Origin: Paenibacillus sp. RUD330
Lineage (GTDB): Bacteria > Bacillota > Bacilli > Paenibacillales > Paenibacillaceae
Reading direction: 5' to 3'
NCBI RefSeq assembly: GCF_002243345.2
Contig: NZ_CP022655.2
Location: forward strand, 2,606,501 to 2,670,500
DNA length: 64,000 nt
The translations under genes were made by a program, and so were the position numbers. Below the pieces are notes generated by a model. The model was not told the origin of the DNA. It saw nothing but the letters and a program-made list of their open reading frames with translations, and ran no database searches. Positions 25,362 to 34,988 of the stretch are shown here, piece by piece. The first letter of the stretch is position 1; every line of letters begins with the position of its first letter.

Positions 25362-26270
25362 ATGGAGATGAACCGGGAACATTGGGAGAACAACCCTCTG
25401 GACCGCAGCTATCCGTTCAAACTGTTTTTCAACGCTTCCGGAGAAACAAAGCCTGGCCAATGCGTCCTGTTCCTGCACTGGCATGAACATTTCGAGTTCA
25501 TCCTGATGAGGCGGGGACGGGCCGTCTTCCATATCGGCAGCCAGGTATGCGAGGCGGAGCCGGGAACGCTGCTCGTCGTGCAGGCGGGCGATCTGCATAC
25601 GGGATTCAGCCGCAGTCCGGAGCAGGTGGAGTATGTCTCCATTGTGTTCAACGGGGCGCTGTTCAGCGACTGGGCCAAGGAAGAGGACTATGACGCGTTT
25701 CTTGTCCCTTATCTGGAAGGAAGAGCCTCCTTGCCTGCCTGTCCGGGTCAATGCGGAGAAGAAGCGTCTCGCTTGCTCGGCAAGGCTGTTGCGGAGTCCG
25801 GGACGGGGTTTTCCGCTTCCGGACGGATGATCGCCAAAACCTATTTGTTCCTTGCCTTTGCTTTGCTCGCTCGGACGCATCTGCCTCCTGGCCAGGCGGG
25901 CCGGGCAAGGGACGCAGGATTGAGGCAGGAACGGTTCAAGGAATTGATTCGGCATGTGGAAGACAGCGGCGGCGCCCCTATGGGAGTCAGGGAAGCGGCC
26001 AGGATGGTGAGCGTGAGCCCGCATCATTTCTGCAAGCTGTTCAGGAGGCTGACCGGAAGGACATTCACCGATTACGTGAACCGCTGCCGAATGCAGGAAG
26101 CCGCCAAGCTGCTCCTGGAAACCGGCTTGTCCGTCACCGAAATCGCGGAACGAGTCGGCTGCAGCAACCCCAATTATTTTACGAGGCTTTTCAAGCAATA
26201 CGTCGGCATGACGCCGTCGCAAGCGAGGAAAAGGGCCTTTTCGGACGGGCAGCAGGCTGACGACGGATAG
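25362..26270 (+). CDS. AraC family transcriptional regulator with cupin sensor
   Basis: 302 residues. The N-terminal half is a cupin-like ligand domain (LHWHEHFEFILMRRGRAVFHI, with His-x-His near residue 42). The C-terminal 100 residues hold two helix-turn-helix units: VREAARMVSVSPHHFCKLFR and VTEIAERVGCSNPNYFTRLF. The ATG at 25362 follows AGGTGA. It is divergent from the Gfo/Idh/MocA gene, its likely target. Confidence 0.87.
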   Translation: MEMNREHWENNPLDRSYPFKLFFNASGETKPGQCVLFLHWHEHFEFILMRRGRAVFHIGSQVCEAEPGTLLVVQAGDLHTGFSRSPEQVEYVSIVFNGALFSDWAKEEDYDAFLVPYLEGRASLPACPGQCGEEASRLLGKAVAESGTGFSASGRMIAKTYLFLAFALLARTHLPPGQAGRARDAGLRQERFKELIRHVEDSGGAPMGVREAARMVSVSPHHFCKLFRRLTGRTFTDYVNRCRMQEAAKLLLETGLSVTEIAERVGCSNPNYFTRLFKQYVGMTPSQARKRAFSDGQQADDG

Positions 26271-26462
26271 GCGGAGACGGCCAACAGGATGGATAAGTCG
26301 GCGACGGCACAATCGATATGGCGGCGATGCCTCAGGCATCGAGCAGCGGCCATGACGCTGGAATGGCGGACACGGGGTTGAATGCTGTACGCCCTGTTTT
26401 GCCTGGCTGCCCGGCTGTTATATACTGTTTGGGTACAGGTTGAAAATGGAAGGATGATGACG

Positions 26463-27788
26463 GTGGGACCTGCGGATTTCTCGACCAAGCATGACCAGAT
26501 CATCGCTTATATGGAGAGCCTCGAAGTCGGATCGAGAGTATCCGTGCGCAAGCTGGCGCAGACGCTGGAAGTGAGCGAAGGAACGGCATACCGGGCGATC
26601 AAGGATGCGGAGGCCAAAGGGATCGTCAGCACGAAGCTGCGGACGGGAACGGTCCGGGTGGATTCCGGGAAGAGGGAGCGGATCGACAAGCTGACCTTCG
26701 AGGAGATCGTCGGCATCGTCGACGGGCATGTGCTCGGGGGACAATCAGGCCTTCCGAAGACGCTGAACAAATTCGTCATCGGGGCGATGCAGCTGGAGGC
26801 GATGATGGGCTACATCGAACCGGGCAATCTGCTTATCGTCGGCAACCGGGAAAAAGCCCATCACAGCGCCTTGTCGCTCGGGGCTGGCGTGCTCGTGACC
26901 GGAGGCTTCGGCACGAGCGCCGAGGTCATCGCTCTGGCGGACCGGCTGGAGCTGCCGGTCCTCGGCAGCAGCTACGATACGTTTACGGTGGCCGCGCTGA
27001 TCAACCGCGCGATCTACGACCGGCTGATCAAGAAGCAGATCGTGCTTGTAGGCGACATCTTGCGGACGGACATGCCGCCGGCTTACTTGCATGATAGCGA
27101 CCGCGTCGGGGATGCGATGAGCAAAATCGAGGAGACGAACCATAACCGCTTCCCCGTCGTGGACAACAGCCTTCGCCCGGTAGGCATGGTGACGACGAAG
27201 GACCTGATCGGAGCGGAGCTGCACCAGCCGATCTCCGAGCGGATGACAACGGAGCCGAAAACGGTGAGCCCGGGCACCTCGGTCGCGACAGCCGGCCATA
27301 TGATGGTCGCCGAAGCGATCGAGCTGCTCCCGGTCACCGATTCCGCCGGCAAGCTGACCGGGGTCATCAGCCGCAAGGATGTGCTGCGCGCGATGCAGCA
27401 GATCCAGCATCAGCCGCAGAACGGAGAGACGCTGGAGGATCAGATGCGCGCCTTGTTCAGCGAGGAGCGCGATGAGGAAGGCCGTCTCTACTATGAAGGG
27501 CCTGCAGCCGCTCTCATGAGCAACCAGATCGGCAGCATGTCGGAAGGCGTCATGTCCGGGCTCATCCATCAGGCGGCCGTGCGGGCGATCAAGGAGCATC
27601 GGCGGAGCGACCTCATTACGGACAGCCACTCGGTCTATTACCTCGCTCCGGTGGAGATCGATCAGATTCTCCGGCTGTACCCGACGATCATCGAGATCAG
27701 CAGGAAGTTCTGCAAGGCCGAGGTTCAAGTATTCGCCGGAGAACGCAAAGTGGCGCAGTCCATGCTGACAGCGCGTTTAATGGAATAG
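26463..27788 (+). CDS. ytoI: YtoI-type regulator: HTH, DRTGG, two CBS domains, hotdog domain
   Basis: 441 residues. In order: an N-terminal winged-helix unit (SVRKLAQTLEVSEGTAYRAI); a DRTGG-like domain (about residues 80-190); paired CBS domains with NHNRFPVVDNSLRPVGMVTT and ELLPVTDSAGKLTGVISR; and a C-terminal thioesterase-like hotdog domain. CBS domains usually bind adenine nucleotides. Target genes are unknown. GTG 26463 has AAGG at good spacing, but ATG 26454 or 26457, in the same frame, are possible starts. A weak TTGCCT-16 bp-TATACT promoter lies near 26399-26426. Confidence 0.87.
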   Translation: MGPADFSTKHDQIIAYMESLEVGSRVSVRKLAQTLEVSEGTAYRAIKDAEAKGIVSTKLRTGTVRVDSGKRERIDKLTFEEIVGIVDGHVLGGQSGLPKTLNKFVIGAMQLEAMMGYIEPGNLLIVGNREKAHHSALSLGAGVLVTGGFGTSAEVIALADRLELPVLGSSYDTFTVAALINRAIYDRLIKKQIVLVGDILRTDMPPAYLHDSDRVGDAMSKIEETNHNRFPVVDNSLRPVGMVTTKDLIGAELHQPISERMTTEPKTVSPGTSVATAGHMMVAEAIELLPVTDSAGKLTGVISRKDVLRAMQQIQHQPQNGETLEDQMRALFSEERDEEGRLYYEGPAAALMSNQIGSMSEGVMSGLIHQAAVRAIKEHRRSDLITDSHSVYYLAPVEIDQILRLYPTIIEISRKFCKAEVQVFAGERKVAQSMLTARLME

Positions 27789-27834
27789 CAGTTTCAGGCC
27801 GATGCCGGCCGGCGGAAGGAATCCGTCCGATGGA

Positions 27835-27863
27835 AAACCCGCGATGCTGGCGGGTTTTTTTGC
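27835..27863 (+). terminator. intrinsic terminator after ytoI
   Basis: AAACCCGC-gatgctg-GCGGGTTT (27835-27857) is followed by more T residues. Confidence 0.9.
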
Positions 27864-27874
27864 GTTTGTTTTAT

Positions 27875-27970
27875 TGTTATACAACAGATTGGAAATTATA
27901 AAAACAGTATTGAACATTTTCGAATTACTGTTATATAATACATATACAAATATAAAACAGACTATAACAG
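27875..27970 (+). promoter_or_regulatory. promoter of the glyoxylate-shunt operon with repeated TGTTATA half-sites
   Basis: TTGAAC (27910-27915) and TATAAT (27934-27939) are 18 bp apart in an AT-rich stretch. TGTTATA occurs at 27875-27881 and 27929-27935, and its complement TATAACA at 27963-27969. CTGTTATA and TATAACAG flank the predicted start site as inverted arms. This looks like a repressor operator; the regulator is not identified. Confidence 0.6.
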
Positions 27971-27983
27971 AGAGGTGATCGGC

Positions 27984-28139
27984 ATGGATTGTCCTTTGTG
28001 CCAAGGAGACGGCGACCTGCATCAGAAGGAGTGTCCTCCGGGAATCAATGGGGATGACCTGCAAACGGTCCATGGGGATCGGCTTCTTCCATGTCCCCGC
28101 TGCGAGGGGAGCGGTTATCTGGAGTCGGAAGCCGGATAG
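27984..28139 (+). CDS. small zinc-ribbon-like protein (51 aa), first gene of the ace operon
   Basis: 51 residues with two CxxCxGxG units: CPLCQGDG at residues 3-10 and CPRCEGSG at about 37-44. This is the spacing seen in DnaJ-type zinc-binding repeats, so one Zn bound by four Cys is likely. AGAGGTGAT precedes the ATG at a good distance. It is the first gene after the operon promoter and lies 55 bp before aceA. Function unknown. It could be a metal-binding accessory or regulator of the glyoxylate enzymes. Confidence 0.72.
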   Translation: MDCPLCQGDGDLHQKECPPGINGDDLQTVHGDRLLPCPRCEGSGYLESEAG

Positions 28140-28194
28140 CGCCGGCATCGCAGGTCGGCAGCGCTTTTCCATAATCCCTGAAGGAGGCTGTACC

Positions 28195-29506
28195 ATGAGC
28201 GAGTCGATGGCCGGTTCACCGGCCGAACAGCTCCAGCAGCGCTGGAGCAGCAAGCGATACGTAGGCATAACCCGCCCTTATTCACCTGAGGAAGTCCTCA
28301 AGCTCCGAGGCTCCGTCCTGGTCGAGCATACGCTGGCCCGCAGAGGGGCCGATAAGCTGTGGAGCATGCTGCAGCAGGAGGATTACGTCCCTGCGCTCGG
28401 CGCGCTGACCGGCAATCAGGCGGTGCAGCAAGTAAAGGCCGGGTTGCAGGCCATCTACCTCAGCGGCTGGCAGGTGGCCGCCGACGCGAATCTGTCGGGA
28501 CAGATGTATCCCGACCAGAGCCTGTACCCGTCCAACAGCGTGCCGAGCGTGGTGAAGCGGATCAATCAGGCGCTGCAGCGAGCCGATCAGATCCAGCATT
28601 CGGAAGGCGTCGGGGCGCTCGATTATTTCGTGCCGATCGTAGCGGATGCCGAAGCGGGATTCGGCGGCGCTCTGAACGTCTTCGAGCTGATGAAGTCGAT
28701 GATCGAAGCGGGGGCGTCGGGAGTGCATTTCGAGGATCAGCTGAGCTCGGAGAAAAAATGCGGCCATCTCGGAGGCAAAGTGCTGCTGCCGACGAAGCAA
28801 GGCCATCCGCCATCTCGTCTCCGCGCGCCTTGCAGCCGATGTGCTCGGCGTGGATGCCGTGCTTATCGCCCGCACCGACGCGCATGCCGCGCGGCTGCTC
28901 ACCAGCGATTCCGATCCCGCGGATGCCGGATTCCTGACCGGGGAGCGCTCGGCCGAAGGCTTCCATTACGTCCGCTCCGGACTGGAGCAGGCGATCGCCA
29001 GAGGTCTGGCTTATGCCCCTTATGCGGATCTCGTCTGGTGCGAGACATCGGAGCCCGATCTCGGGGAAGCCAGGCGGTTCGCGGAGGCCATCCATGCCCG
29101 CTATCCCGGCAAGCTGCTTGCCTACAACTGTTCGCCCTCGTTCAACTGGAAAAAGAAGCTCGGCGAGAAGGAGATCGCCTCCTATCAGCGGGAGCTCGGA
29201 CAGCTCGGCTACAAATTCCAGTTCGTCACGCTGGCGGGCTTCCACGCTCTGAACTACAGCATGTTCATGCTGGCCAAGGAGTACCGCAGCCGCGGCATGG
29301 CCGCCTACTCGGAGCTGCAGCAGGCCGAGTTCGCGGCCGAAGCTCAGGGGTATGAAGCGACCCGCCATCAGAGGGAGGTGGGAACCGGCTACTTCGACGA
29401 TGTTCTTCATGCCATCTCCGGCGGCACGGCGAGCACGGCTGCGCTTGCGGAATCGACGGAAGCCGAGCAGTTCGCCGGCTCCGGCCGCCCGGGAGCCGAA
29501 TCATGA
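28195..29506 (+). pseudogene. aceA: isocitrate lyase, interrupted by a one-base frameshift
   Basis: Isocitrate lyase splits isocitrate into glyoxylate and succinate. AAGGAGG precedes the ATG. The first 202 codons read in one frame and include the catalytic [10 protein letters not shown] motif (active-site Cys). After VLLPTKQ the frame fails. One extra G at 28801-28802 would have to be removed to continue into [20 protein letters not shown] and on to the family C-terminus ([17 protein letters not shown]). The corrected product is about 436 residues, the normal length. All key residues are otherwise intact, so this is a very recent mutation or a sequencing error. Confidence 0.88.
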
Positions 29507-31083
29507 GCCGTCCAGCGGCAGGATTGGCCGTGCTGGGCCCTCCGCTGTCTTCTGCGGCCCAGGAGCTGCTGGGCAAGCGAGCATTGGCGTTCGTGCAGCT
29601 TTTGGAGCAGCAGTTCGGACATCGGAGAAGGGAGCTGCTCCAGGCGAGACAGCATCGCCAGCAACGGTTCGACGGCGGCGAGAAGCCGGACTTCCGCTCG
29701 GATACGCTGGCGGTCCGCACCGGCGAATGGAGCGTCGCCCCTGCGCCTGCGGAGCTGAGAGACCGCAGAGTGGAGATTACCGGGCCTGCCGGAGACCGGA
29801 AGATGGTCATCAACGCCCTCAATTCCGGAGCCCGAGTGTTCATGTGCGACTTGGAGGACGCCAATTCCCCGACCTGGGCCAACACGATGAACGGACAGCT
29901 CAATATCCGGGATGCGGAAGCGGGAACGATCGCATACGAAAGCCCGGAAGGGAAAGCATACCGGCTTGCGCCCGATCACGCCGTCATCAAAATCCGCCCG
30001 CGCGGCTGGCATCTTGAGGAGAGCCATGTCGCATGGGAAGGCCAATCCGTATCCGCAGCCCTTTTCGATTTCGGCATGGCCGCGTTCCATAACGCCAGGG
30101 AGAAGGCTCGCAGAGGGAGCGGACTGTACTTTTATCTCCCGAAGCTGGAAAGCATGGAGGAAGCGGAGCTGTGGGAGGACGTATTTACATTCGCGGAGCG
30201 GGAGCTCGGCCTGGAGCGCGGCATGTTCCGGGCGACGGTTCTGATCGAGACGCTGCCGGCTGCGTTCGAGATGGAAGAGATCCTGTTCGTGCTTCGGGAC
30301 CATGCCGACGGGCTGAACTGCGGCCGGTGGGACTACATTTTCTCTTATATCAAAAAGCTGCGCGCCCATCCCGAGGCCATATTGCCCGATCGGAGCCTCG
30401 TGACGATGGACTCGCCGTTCATGGCCGCTTATGCGCGGCTTGCGGTCCAGACCTGCCACCGGCGCGGAGCGTTCTGCATCGGCGGCATGGCGGCGCAAAT
30501 CCCGATCAAGAACGATTCCGCCGCCAACGAACAAGCGCTTGATAAGGTGCGCCTCGACAAGCTGCGGGAAGTCCGGCTCGGCCATGACGGCACTTGGGTC
30601 GCCCATCCCGGGCTTGTCGCGGTTGCCGAGAAAGTGTTCAACGAGCATATGCCGGGTGACAATCAGCTCTTCTTCCACCCTGACGGCAGCGTCGGCGCCG
30701 AGCAGCTGCTGGAAGCTCCGCGAGGGCCGATTACCGAAGCGGGCGTCCGCCTGAACCTGTCGGTAAGCTTGCAGTATATCGAAGCCTGGCTGCGCGGAAC
30801 GGGCGCCGTGCCGATCAACAGCCTGATGGAGGATGCCGCTACGGCCGAAATCTCCAGGGCGCAGCTGTGGCAATGGATCCGCCATCCACAAGGAATTCTG
30901 GAGGACGGCAGGAAAATGAGCGCCGACTTGTACCGCAAGCTGCTGGAGGAAGAGCTTGGCAAGCTGCCGGCCGCGGCTTCCGGCGCTTACGGCAGGGCAG
31001 AGGAGCTGCTGACGGCGATGACGCTTGCCGATACGTTCGCAGAGTTCCTTACGGTTGATGCTTATCGATACTTGCAGGATTAA
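29503..31083 (+). CDS. aceB: malate synthase A
   Basis: 526 residues, the usual length for malate synthase A, which condenses glyoxylate with acetyl-CoA. Recognised from [17 protein letters not shown] (acidic residues near the active site), [12 protein letters not shown] (Arg), [13 protein letters not shown] and [16 protein letters not shown]. It starts within the stop region of aceA (ATGA overlap), so translation is coupled. A frameshift in aceA could reduce its expression. Confidence 0.93.
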   Translation: MSRPAAGLAVLGPPLSSAAQELLGKRALAFVQLLEQQFGHRRRELLQARQHRQQRFDGGEKPDFRSDTLAVRTGEWSVAPAPAELRDRRVEITGPAGDRKMVINALNSGARVFMCDLEDANSPTWANTMNGQLNIRDAEAGTIAYESPEGKAYRLAPDHAVIKIRPRGWHLEESHVAWEGQSVSAALFDFGMAAFHNAREKARRGSGLYFYLPKLESMEEAELWEDVFTFAERELGLERGMFRATVLIETLPAAFEMEEILFVLRDHADGLNCGRWDYIFSYIKKLRAHPEAILPDRSLVTMDSPFMAAYARLAVQTCHRRGAFCIGGMAAQIPIKNDSAANEQALDKVRLDKLREVRLGHDGTWVAHPGLVAVAEKVFNEHMPGDNQLFFHPDGSVGAEQLLEAPRGPITEAGVRLNLSVSLQYIEAWLRGTGAVPINSLMEDAATAEISRAQLWQWIRHPQGILEDGRKMSADLYRKLLEEELGKLPAAASGAYGRAEELLTAMTLADTFAEFLTVDAYRYLQD

Positions 31084-31112
31084 TGGAAGAAAAAAACGAA
31101 GGAGGAGAGTTC

Positions 31113-31277
31113 ATGATGCCGATTCAGGATGCGAAGCGGCCGGTCCTCAAGCAGCCTTGCTTCTGCTGCGAAAAGCAAGAGGCGGCGCCCGGAGAGCTGG
31201 TTTGCGAGGAATGCGGAGAGAAGAACGGGTTGTCCAGCTCTCATTATTATTTGAAGCAATACTACTACGGGGATTGA
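31113..31277 (+). CDS. small Cys-rich protein (54 aa), last gene of the ace operon
   Basis: 54 residues with two CxxC-type pairs, CFCC at about 17-20 and CEEC at about 33-36, suggesting a zinc ribbon, and an aromatic tail (SSHYYLKQYYYGD). GGAGG lies 7 nt before the ATG at 31113. An upstream in-frame ATG at 31083 overlaps the aceB stop and lacks a ribosome site. I do not recognise the family. It is followed by a hairpin. Confidence 0.7.
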   Translation: MMPIQDAKRPVLKQPCFCCEKQEAAPGELVCEECGEKNGLSSSHYYLKQYYYGD

Positions 31278-31300
31278 TGCCTCGAATCGACTTTCGGCCA

Positions 31301-31325
31301 GGACGCCTGAACAGGCGTCCTTCAT
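31301..31325 (+). terminator. probable terminator of the ace operon
   Basis: GGACGCCT-gaac-AGGCGTCC (31301-31320) is followed by TTCATC. The T-run is weak. Confidence 0.6.
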
Positions 31326-31446
31326 CTATGTTCCGGTCCGAAAGGATGGTAAAAAACGGGTTTAACCGATTCGGCTCTGGACGGGCCGCACGGAGGCTGG
31401 TAATCTCTTGGAATAATGCATGTACTAGAAAAGGGGAACAGCCATC

Positions 31447-32007
31447 ATGAAACCCGTCCGATTTCTGGAAGGAGAATCCGTCTATCTGAGACCTGTGGAA
31501 GCCTGGGATGCCGACTGGTATTACAGCGGCCTGTACGAGTCCGAGACGCGGATGCTCACCGGCACTCAGAAGCACCATACGAGGGAACAAGTCGCGGATT
31601 ATCTCCAGGGCAAGGGGAAGGATGCCTCTTCCGTCCTTCTGCTGATCGCTCTCCGGGATACGGATGAGCGGATCGGAGACATCGCGATCCAGGACATCGA
31701 CCGCAACAACCGCAATGCGGGCATGCGGATCGCGCTGAACGACAAGTCCCATCAGGGCAAAGGCTACGGAAGCGAGGCCATGCGGCTCATGCTGGACTAC
31801 GGCTTCGGCATCCTCAATCTGCATCGCATCGAGCTGAACGTATTCGCATTCAACAACAGGGCGGCGCATGTCTACGAGAAGCTCGGCTTCAAGCGCGAGG
31901 GCGTGCAGCGCGAGGCGCTGTATTATGATCATGCCTATCATGACTCCATTCTCATGGCCATTCTCGAGGACGAGTACAGGCAGCTGCACCGGAAGCAACC
32001 TCTGTAG
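31447..32007 (+). CDS. GNAT family N-acetyltransferase, RimJ/RimL type
   Basis: 186 residues. The acetyl-CoA-binding motif A is visible as HQGKGYGSEAMRLML near residue 98. The C-terminal part LHRIELNVFAFNNRAAHVYEKLGF is typical of RimJ/RimL or SpeG-like enzymes. These transfer acetyl groups from acetyl-CoA to an amine of a protein, polyamine or drug; the acceptor is unknown here. AAGGGGA lies upstream of the ATG. Monocistronic with its own terminator. Confidence 0.87.
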   Translation: MKPVRFLEGESVYLRPVEAWDADWYYSGLYESETRMLTGTQKHHTREQVADYLQGKGKDASSVLLLIALRDTDERIGDIAIQDIDRNNRNAGMRIALNDKSHQGKGYGSEAMRLMLDYGFGILNLHRIELNVFAFNNRAAHVYEKLGFKREGVQREALYYDHAYHDSILMAILEDEYRQLHRKQPL

Positions 32008-32029
32008 GCTGGACAGCTTTAGGCACAAG

Positions 32030-32056
32030 ACCGTCACGAGCGTGGCGGTTTTTTCT
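32030..32056 (+). terminator. intrinsic terminator
   Basis: ACCGTCAC/GTGGCGGT (32030-32049) with a short loop is followed by TTTTTT, just after the acetyltransferase gene. Confidence 0.8.
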
Positions 32057-32112
32057 CTTTTGCGGGAGCGGCGATTTGGTATAATGAAGGAAAAAATCGG
32101 GGAGGGGTCGAC

Positions 32113-33708
32113 ATGTCTGCCGTCTTGTTCGTACACGGCAATCTGTTCATGGCCGAATCGGCCGCGGCCGACTCGGTCTACGTCGAGAATGGCATCATCC
32201 GCGCGATTGGAACCGCTTCCGAGCTGGAGCTGCAGCTCAGCGGGCGTCCTTACGCCAAGGTCGATTGGAACGGGGCGCAGGTGCTGCCCGGATTGGTCGA
32301 TGCCCACATGCATCTCGGGATGCATGGCATGAAGCTCGGCATGCTGGACTTCACCGATGCGGCGTCGAAGGAAGAGATGCTGGCCATGATCGCCGAGCGG
32401 GCCGCCTCCACGCCGGACGGCGAATGGATTCTCGGACTGAACTGGAACGAGAACAACTTCCCGGACGGAACGGCGCCGCATCGGAGCGAGCTCGATGAAA
32501 TCACGGAGCGGCATCCCGTCTATCTCACTCGGACCTGCTTCCATGCGTTTCTCGGCAATTCGGAAGCGTTCCGCAGAGCCGGCGTTACGGCGGACACTCC
32601 CGATACGGAATCGGGCGCGTTAGGCAGAGATGCAGGCGGACAATTGAACGGCTGGATCTACGAGAATGCATCCGCTCCATTCGCCGCCGTCCAGCCCGAG
32701 CCGGATTACGAATTCCTGAAAAGCTCGATGAGGCGGGCCGGCGAGGATGCGCTCCGCCTCGGACTGACGGCCGCTCATACCGAGGATCTACGGCTGCTCG
32801 GCAGCGTGGAAGCGATGCTGCGCATCCAGAGCGAGCTGCGGGAGGAAGGCCTGGCCTTCCGGACCCATCAGCTGATGTTCCACGGCTTCCTGGACGAGAT
32901 CAAGGAGCTCGGGATGAGGGCAGGCAGCGGCAGCGACTGGCTGCGGATCGGAGCGGTGAAGCTGTTCGCCGACGGGGCCGTCGGCGGACGCACGGCGCTG
33001 CTCAAGGAGCCTTATCACGACGCTCCCGCCGCGCTGGGATTGGCGATGCATACAGCGGAGGAGCTGGCCGGCATCGTCGGCAGGGCGCGGCAGATGGGAT
33101 ATCCGATCGCCTTCCACGCGATCGGGGACGGTGCCGCCGAGATGATGGCGGATGTGCTGGAGGCGCATCCGGCGGCCGCGGACGCCAAGCTTCCGGACCG
33201 CTTCATCCACGCCCAGATCGTGCAGCCGGCTACGGTGGACCGCATGAAGAGGATGAATCTGGCCGTCGATCTGCAGCCGCGGTTCGTGCCGAGCGATTTT
33301 CCCTGGGTCATGGACCGGGTCGGCCCGGAGCGGACAAGCTATCTATACGCCTGGAAGAAATGGCTGCAGACGGGACTGCCCTGCTCCGGAGGCAGCGATG
33401 CGCCGATCGAGCCGCTGAATCCGTTCCTCGGCATTCATGCCGCGGCAACGAGACGCAAGCCCGGCGAGCGGCATGAAGGCTATTTGCCGGAGGAGAAGCT
33501 GAGCATCTCGCAGTCCGTCGGGCTGTTCACGCACGGCAGCGCGTCCGCGGCGGGAGAGGCCGACCGGAGAGGCTCGATCGGGATCGGCAAGCATGCCGAC
33601 TTCACGGTCGTCGACCGCCGGATCCATGACGGCATGGATCCCGACGAGCTGCTCCATGCCAAGGCGCTCATGACGGTCGTCAACGGCATCGTCGCTTATC
33701 AAGCCTGA
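32113..33708 (+). CDS. amidohydrolase family 3 protein (YtcJ-like)
   Basis: 531-residue metal-dependent hydrolase. The N-terminal beta sandwich is followed by the metal motif VDAHMHLGMHG near residue 63. Later landmarks are DGAVGGRTALL, IAFHAIGDGAAE, and SGGSDAPIEPLNPFLGIHAA. A typical C-terminal segment, KHADFTVVDRRI, closes the fold. Members of this group hydrolyse N-substituted amides or formamides. The substrate is unknown. GGGGAGGGG precedes the ATG, and a TATAAT hexamer lies at 32078-32083. Confidence 0.87.
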   Translation: MSAVLFVHGNLFMAESAAADSVYVENGIIRAIGTASELELQLSGRPYAKVDWNGAQVLPGLVDAHMHLGMHGMKLGMLDFTDAASKEEMLAMIAERAASTPDGEWILGLNWNENNFPDGTAPHRSELDEITERHPVYLTRTCFHAFLGNSEAFRRAGVTADTPDTESGALGRDAGGQLNGWIYENASAPFAAVQPEPDYEFLKSSMRRAGEDALRLGLTAAHTEDLRLLGSVEAMLRIQSELREEGLAFRTHQLMFHGFLDEIKELGMRAGSGSDWLRIGAVKLFADGAVGGRTALLKEPYHDAPAALGLAMHTAEELAGIVGRARQMGYPIAFHAIGDGAAEMMADVLEAHPAAADAKLPDRFIHAQIVQPATVDRMKRMNLAVDLQPRFVPSDFPWVMDRVGPERTSYLYAWKKWLQTGLPCSGGSDAPIEPLNPFLGIHAAATRRKPGERHEGYLPEEKLSISQSVGLFTHGSASAAGEADRRGSIGIGKHADFTVVDRRIHDGMDPDELLHAKALMTVVNGIVAYQA

Positions 33709-33736
33709 CATCCATCAAATCGATAAGGAGATTGTC

Positions 33737-33937
33737 ATGTTCAGTTATATTCTCGTAGGGGCCGTCATTCTGGCGGCGATCGGCGCTACATTGGCGGTTG
33801 GCTTTTCCAAGGAAAATCAAAACGGAAACCCCGCTTACGACCGAGCGCACGGTAAGAAATGGGCAAGGCTCAGCATGCTGTATGCCGTGACGGCCGTGCT
33901 CAGCGTCGTCGCTCTGATCTGGTTCGTATTCAACTGA
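33737..33937 (+). CDS. small membrane protein of unknown function (66 aa)
   Basis: 66 residues with two predicted membrane helices (YILVGAVILAAIGATLAVGF at 4-23 and a second in the last 20 residues) joined by a charged loop. AAGGAG lies 8 nt before the ATG. It sits 28 bp after the amidohydrolase gene and 22 bp before the aldo/keto reductase gene, so the three may be one transcript. Function unknown. Confidence 0.7.
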   Translation: MFSYILVGAVILAAIGATLAVGFSKENQNGNPAYDRAHGKKWARLSMLYAVTAVLSVVALIWFVFN

Positions 33938-33959
33938 TCATCGGGGGAGGAATGGAATC

Positions 33960-34946
33960 ATGGACTATACGTACTTGGGGAGATCGGGACTGGAGGTTTC
34001 GCGCTTCTGCCTCGGCACGATGACGTACGGCAGCTGGGATATGGATGAACAAAGCTCTCTCGCGGTCATTGACCGGGTGCTGGATTCCGGAATCAATTTC
34101 CTGGATACAGCCGATACCTACGGCAAGGGCACGTCGGAGGAGATCATCGGCAAAGCCTTGAAGGGCCGACGGGACAAGGTCGTCGTCGCGACCAAATTCA
34201 AGGTGAGGACCGAGGAAGGTCCCAATGGAGAAGGGGCCAGCCGCTACCGGATCATGAAGCAGGTGGAGCACAGCCTGAAAAGGCTCGGCACCGATTACAT
34301 CGACCTGTATCAGATCCATCGTCCGGATACCCATACTCCGCTGGACGAAACGCTGAGAGCGCTCGATGATCTCGTCAAGCAGGGCAAGGTCCGTTATATC
34401 GGCTGCTCCAACTTCGAGGGCTGGCGGATCGTGGAGTCGCTCTGGACCAGCGACAGGATGAACCTGGAGCGGTTCGTCTCGAATCAGCCTTCCTACAGCC
34501 TGCTGGACAGGACGATCGAGCAGGAAATACTGCCCGCCTCAGAGCGGCATGGATTGGCCACGATTGTGTATTCGCCGTTGTCCGGCGGCTGGCTGTCGGG
34601 CAAATACAGGCAGAATCAGCCTCTTCCGGCCGATTCACGCGGCGAGCGCTTGAACATGGCCGAGCCGCGCAACCGAAAGAAGCTTGAAATCGTCGAGCAG
34701 CTGGCCGCTCTTGCGGAAGAAAAAGGGGTCCAGCTGAGCCAGCTGTCCCTGTCCTGGCTGCTGCAGCGGAAAAACGTCATTCCCGTCATCGGCGTCAAAA
34801 GCCGCGGGCAGCTCGAGGAGAACCTGGGCGCGCTGGCCGTATCATGGACGGATGGTGAGCTGGATGCCGTCGATCGGATCGTGCCGGGTCCTTACCGGGA
34901 TTATTCCCGCGACGGAAGCTTCTGGATTTCTTCCCTGTCTCTATAG
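33960..34946 (+). CDS. aldo/keto reductase
   Basis: 328-residue NADPH-dependent carbonyl reductase with the (beta/alpha)8 fold. The catalytic set is visible: Asp and Tyr in FLDTADTYG, Lys in VATKFK, and His in YQIHRPD. The C-terminal NADP-binding segment VIPVIGVKSRGQLEEN is present. It resembles YdhF/IolS-type enzymes. The substrate is not predictable. GGGGGAGG lies upstream of the ATG. Confidence 0.9.
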   Translation: MDYTYLGRSGLEVSRFCLGTMTYGSWDMDEQSSLAVIDRVLDSGINFLDTADTYGKGTSEEIIGKALKGRRDKVVVATKFKVRTEEGPNGEGASRYRIMKQVEHSLKRLGTDYIDLYQIHRPDTHTPLDETLRALDDLVKQGKVRYIGCSNFEGWRIVESLWTSDRMNLERFVSNQPSYSLLDRTIEQEILPASERHGLATIVYSPLSGGWLSGKYRQNQPLPADSRGERLNMAEPRNRKKLEIVEQLAALAEEKGVQLSQLSLSWLLQRKNVIPVIGVKSRGQLEENLGALAVSWTDGELDAVDRIVPGPYRDYSRDGSFWISSLSL

Positions 34947-34988
34947 ATCCATGCGGCGATGACAATGATCGGATCGGAGAGACGAGCG

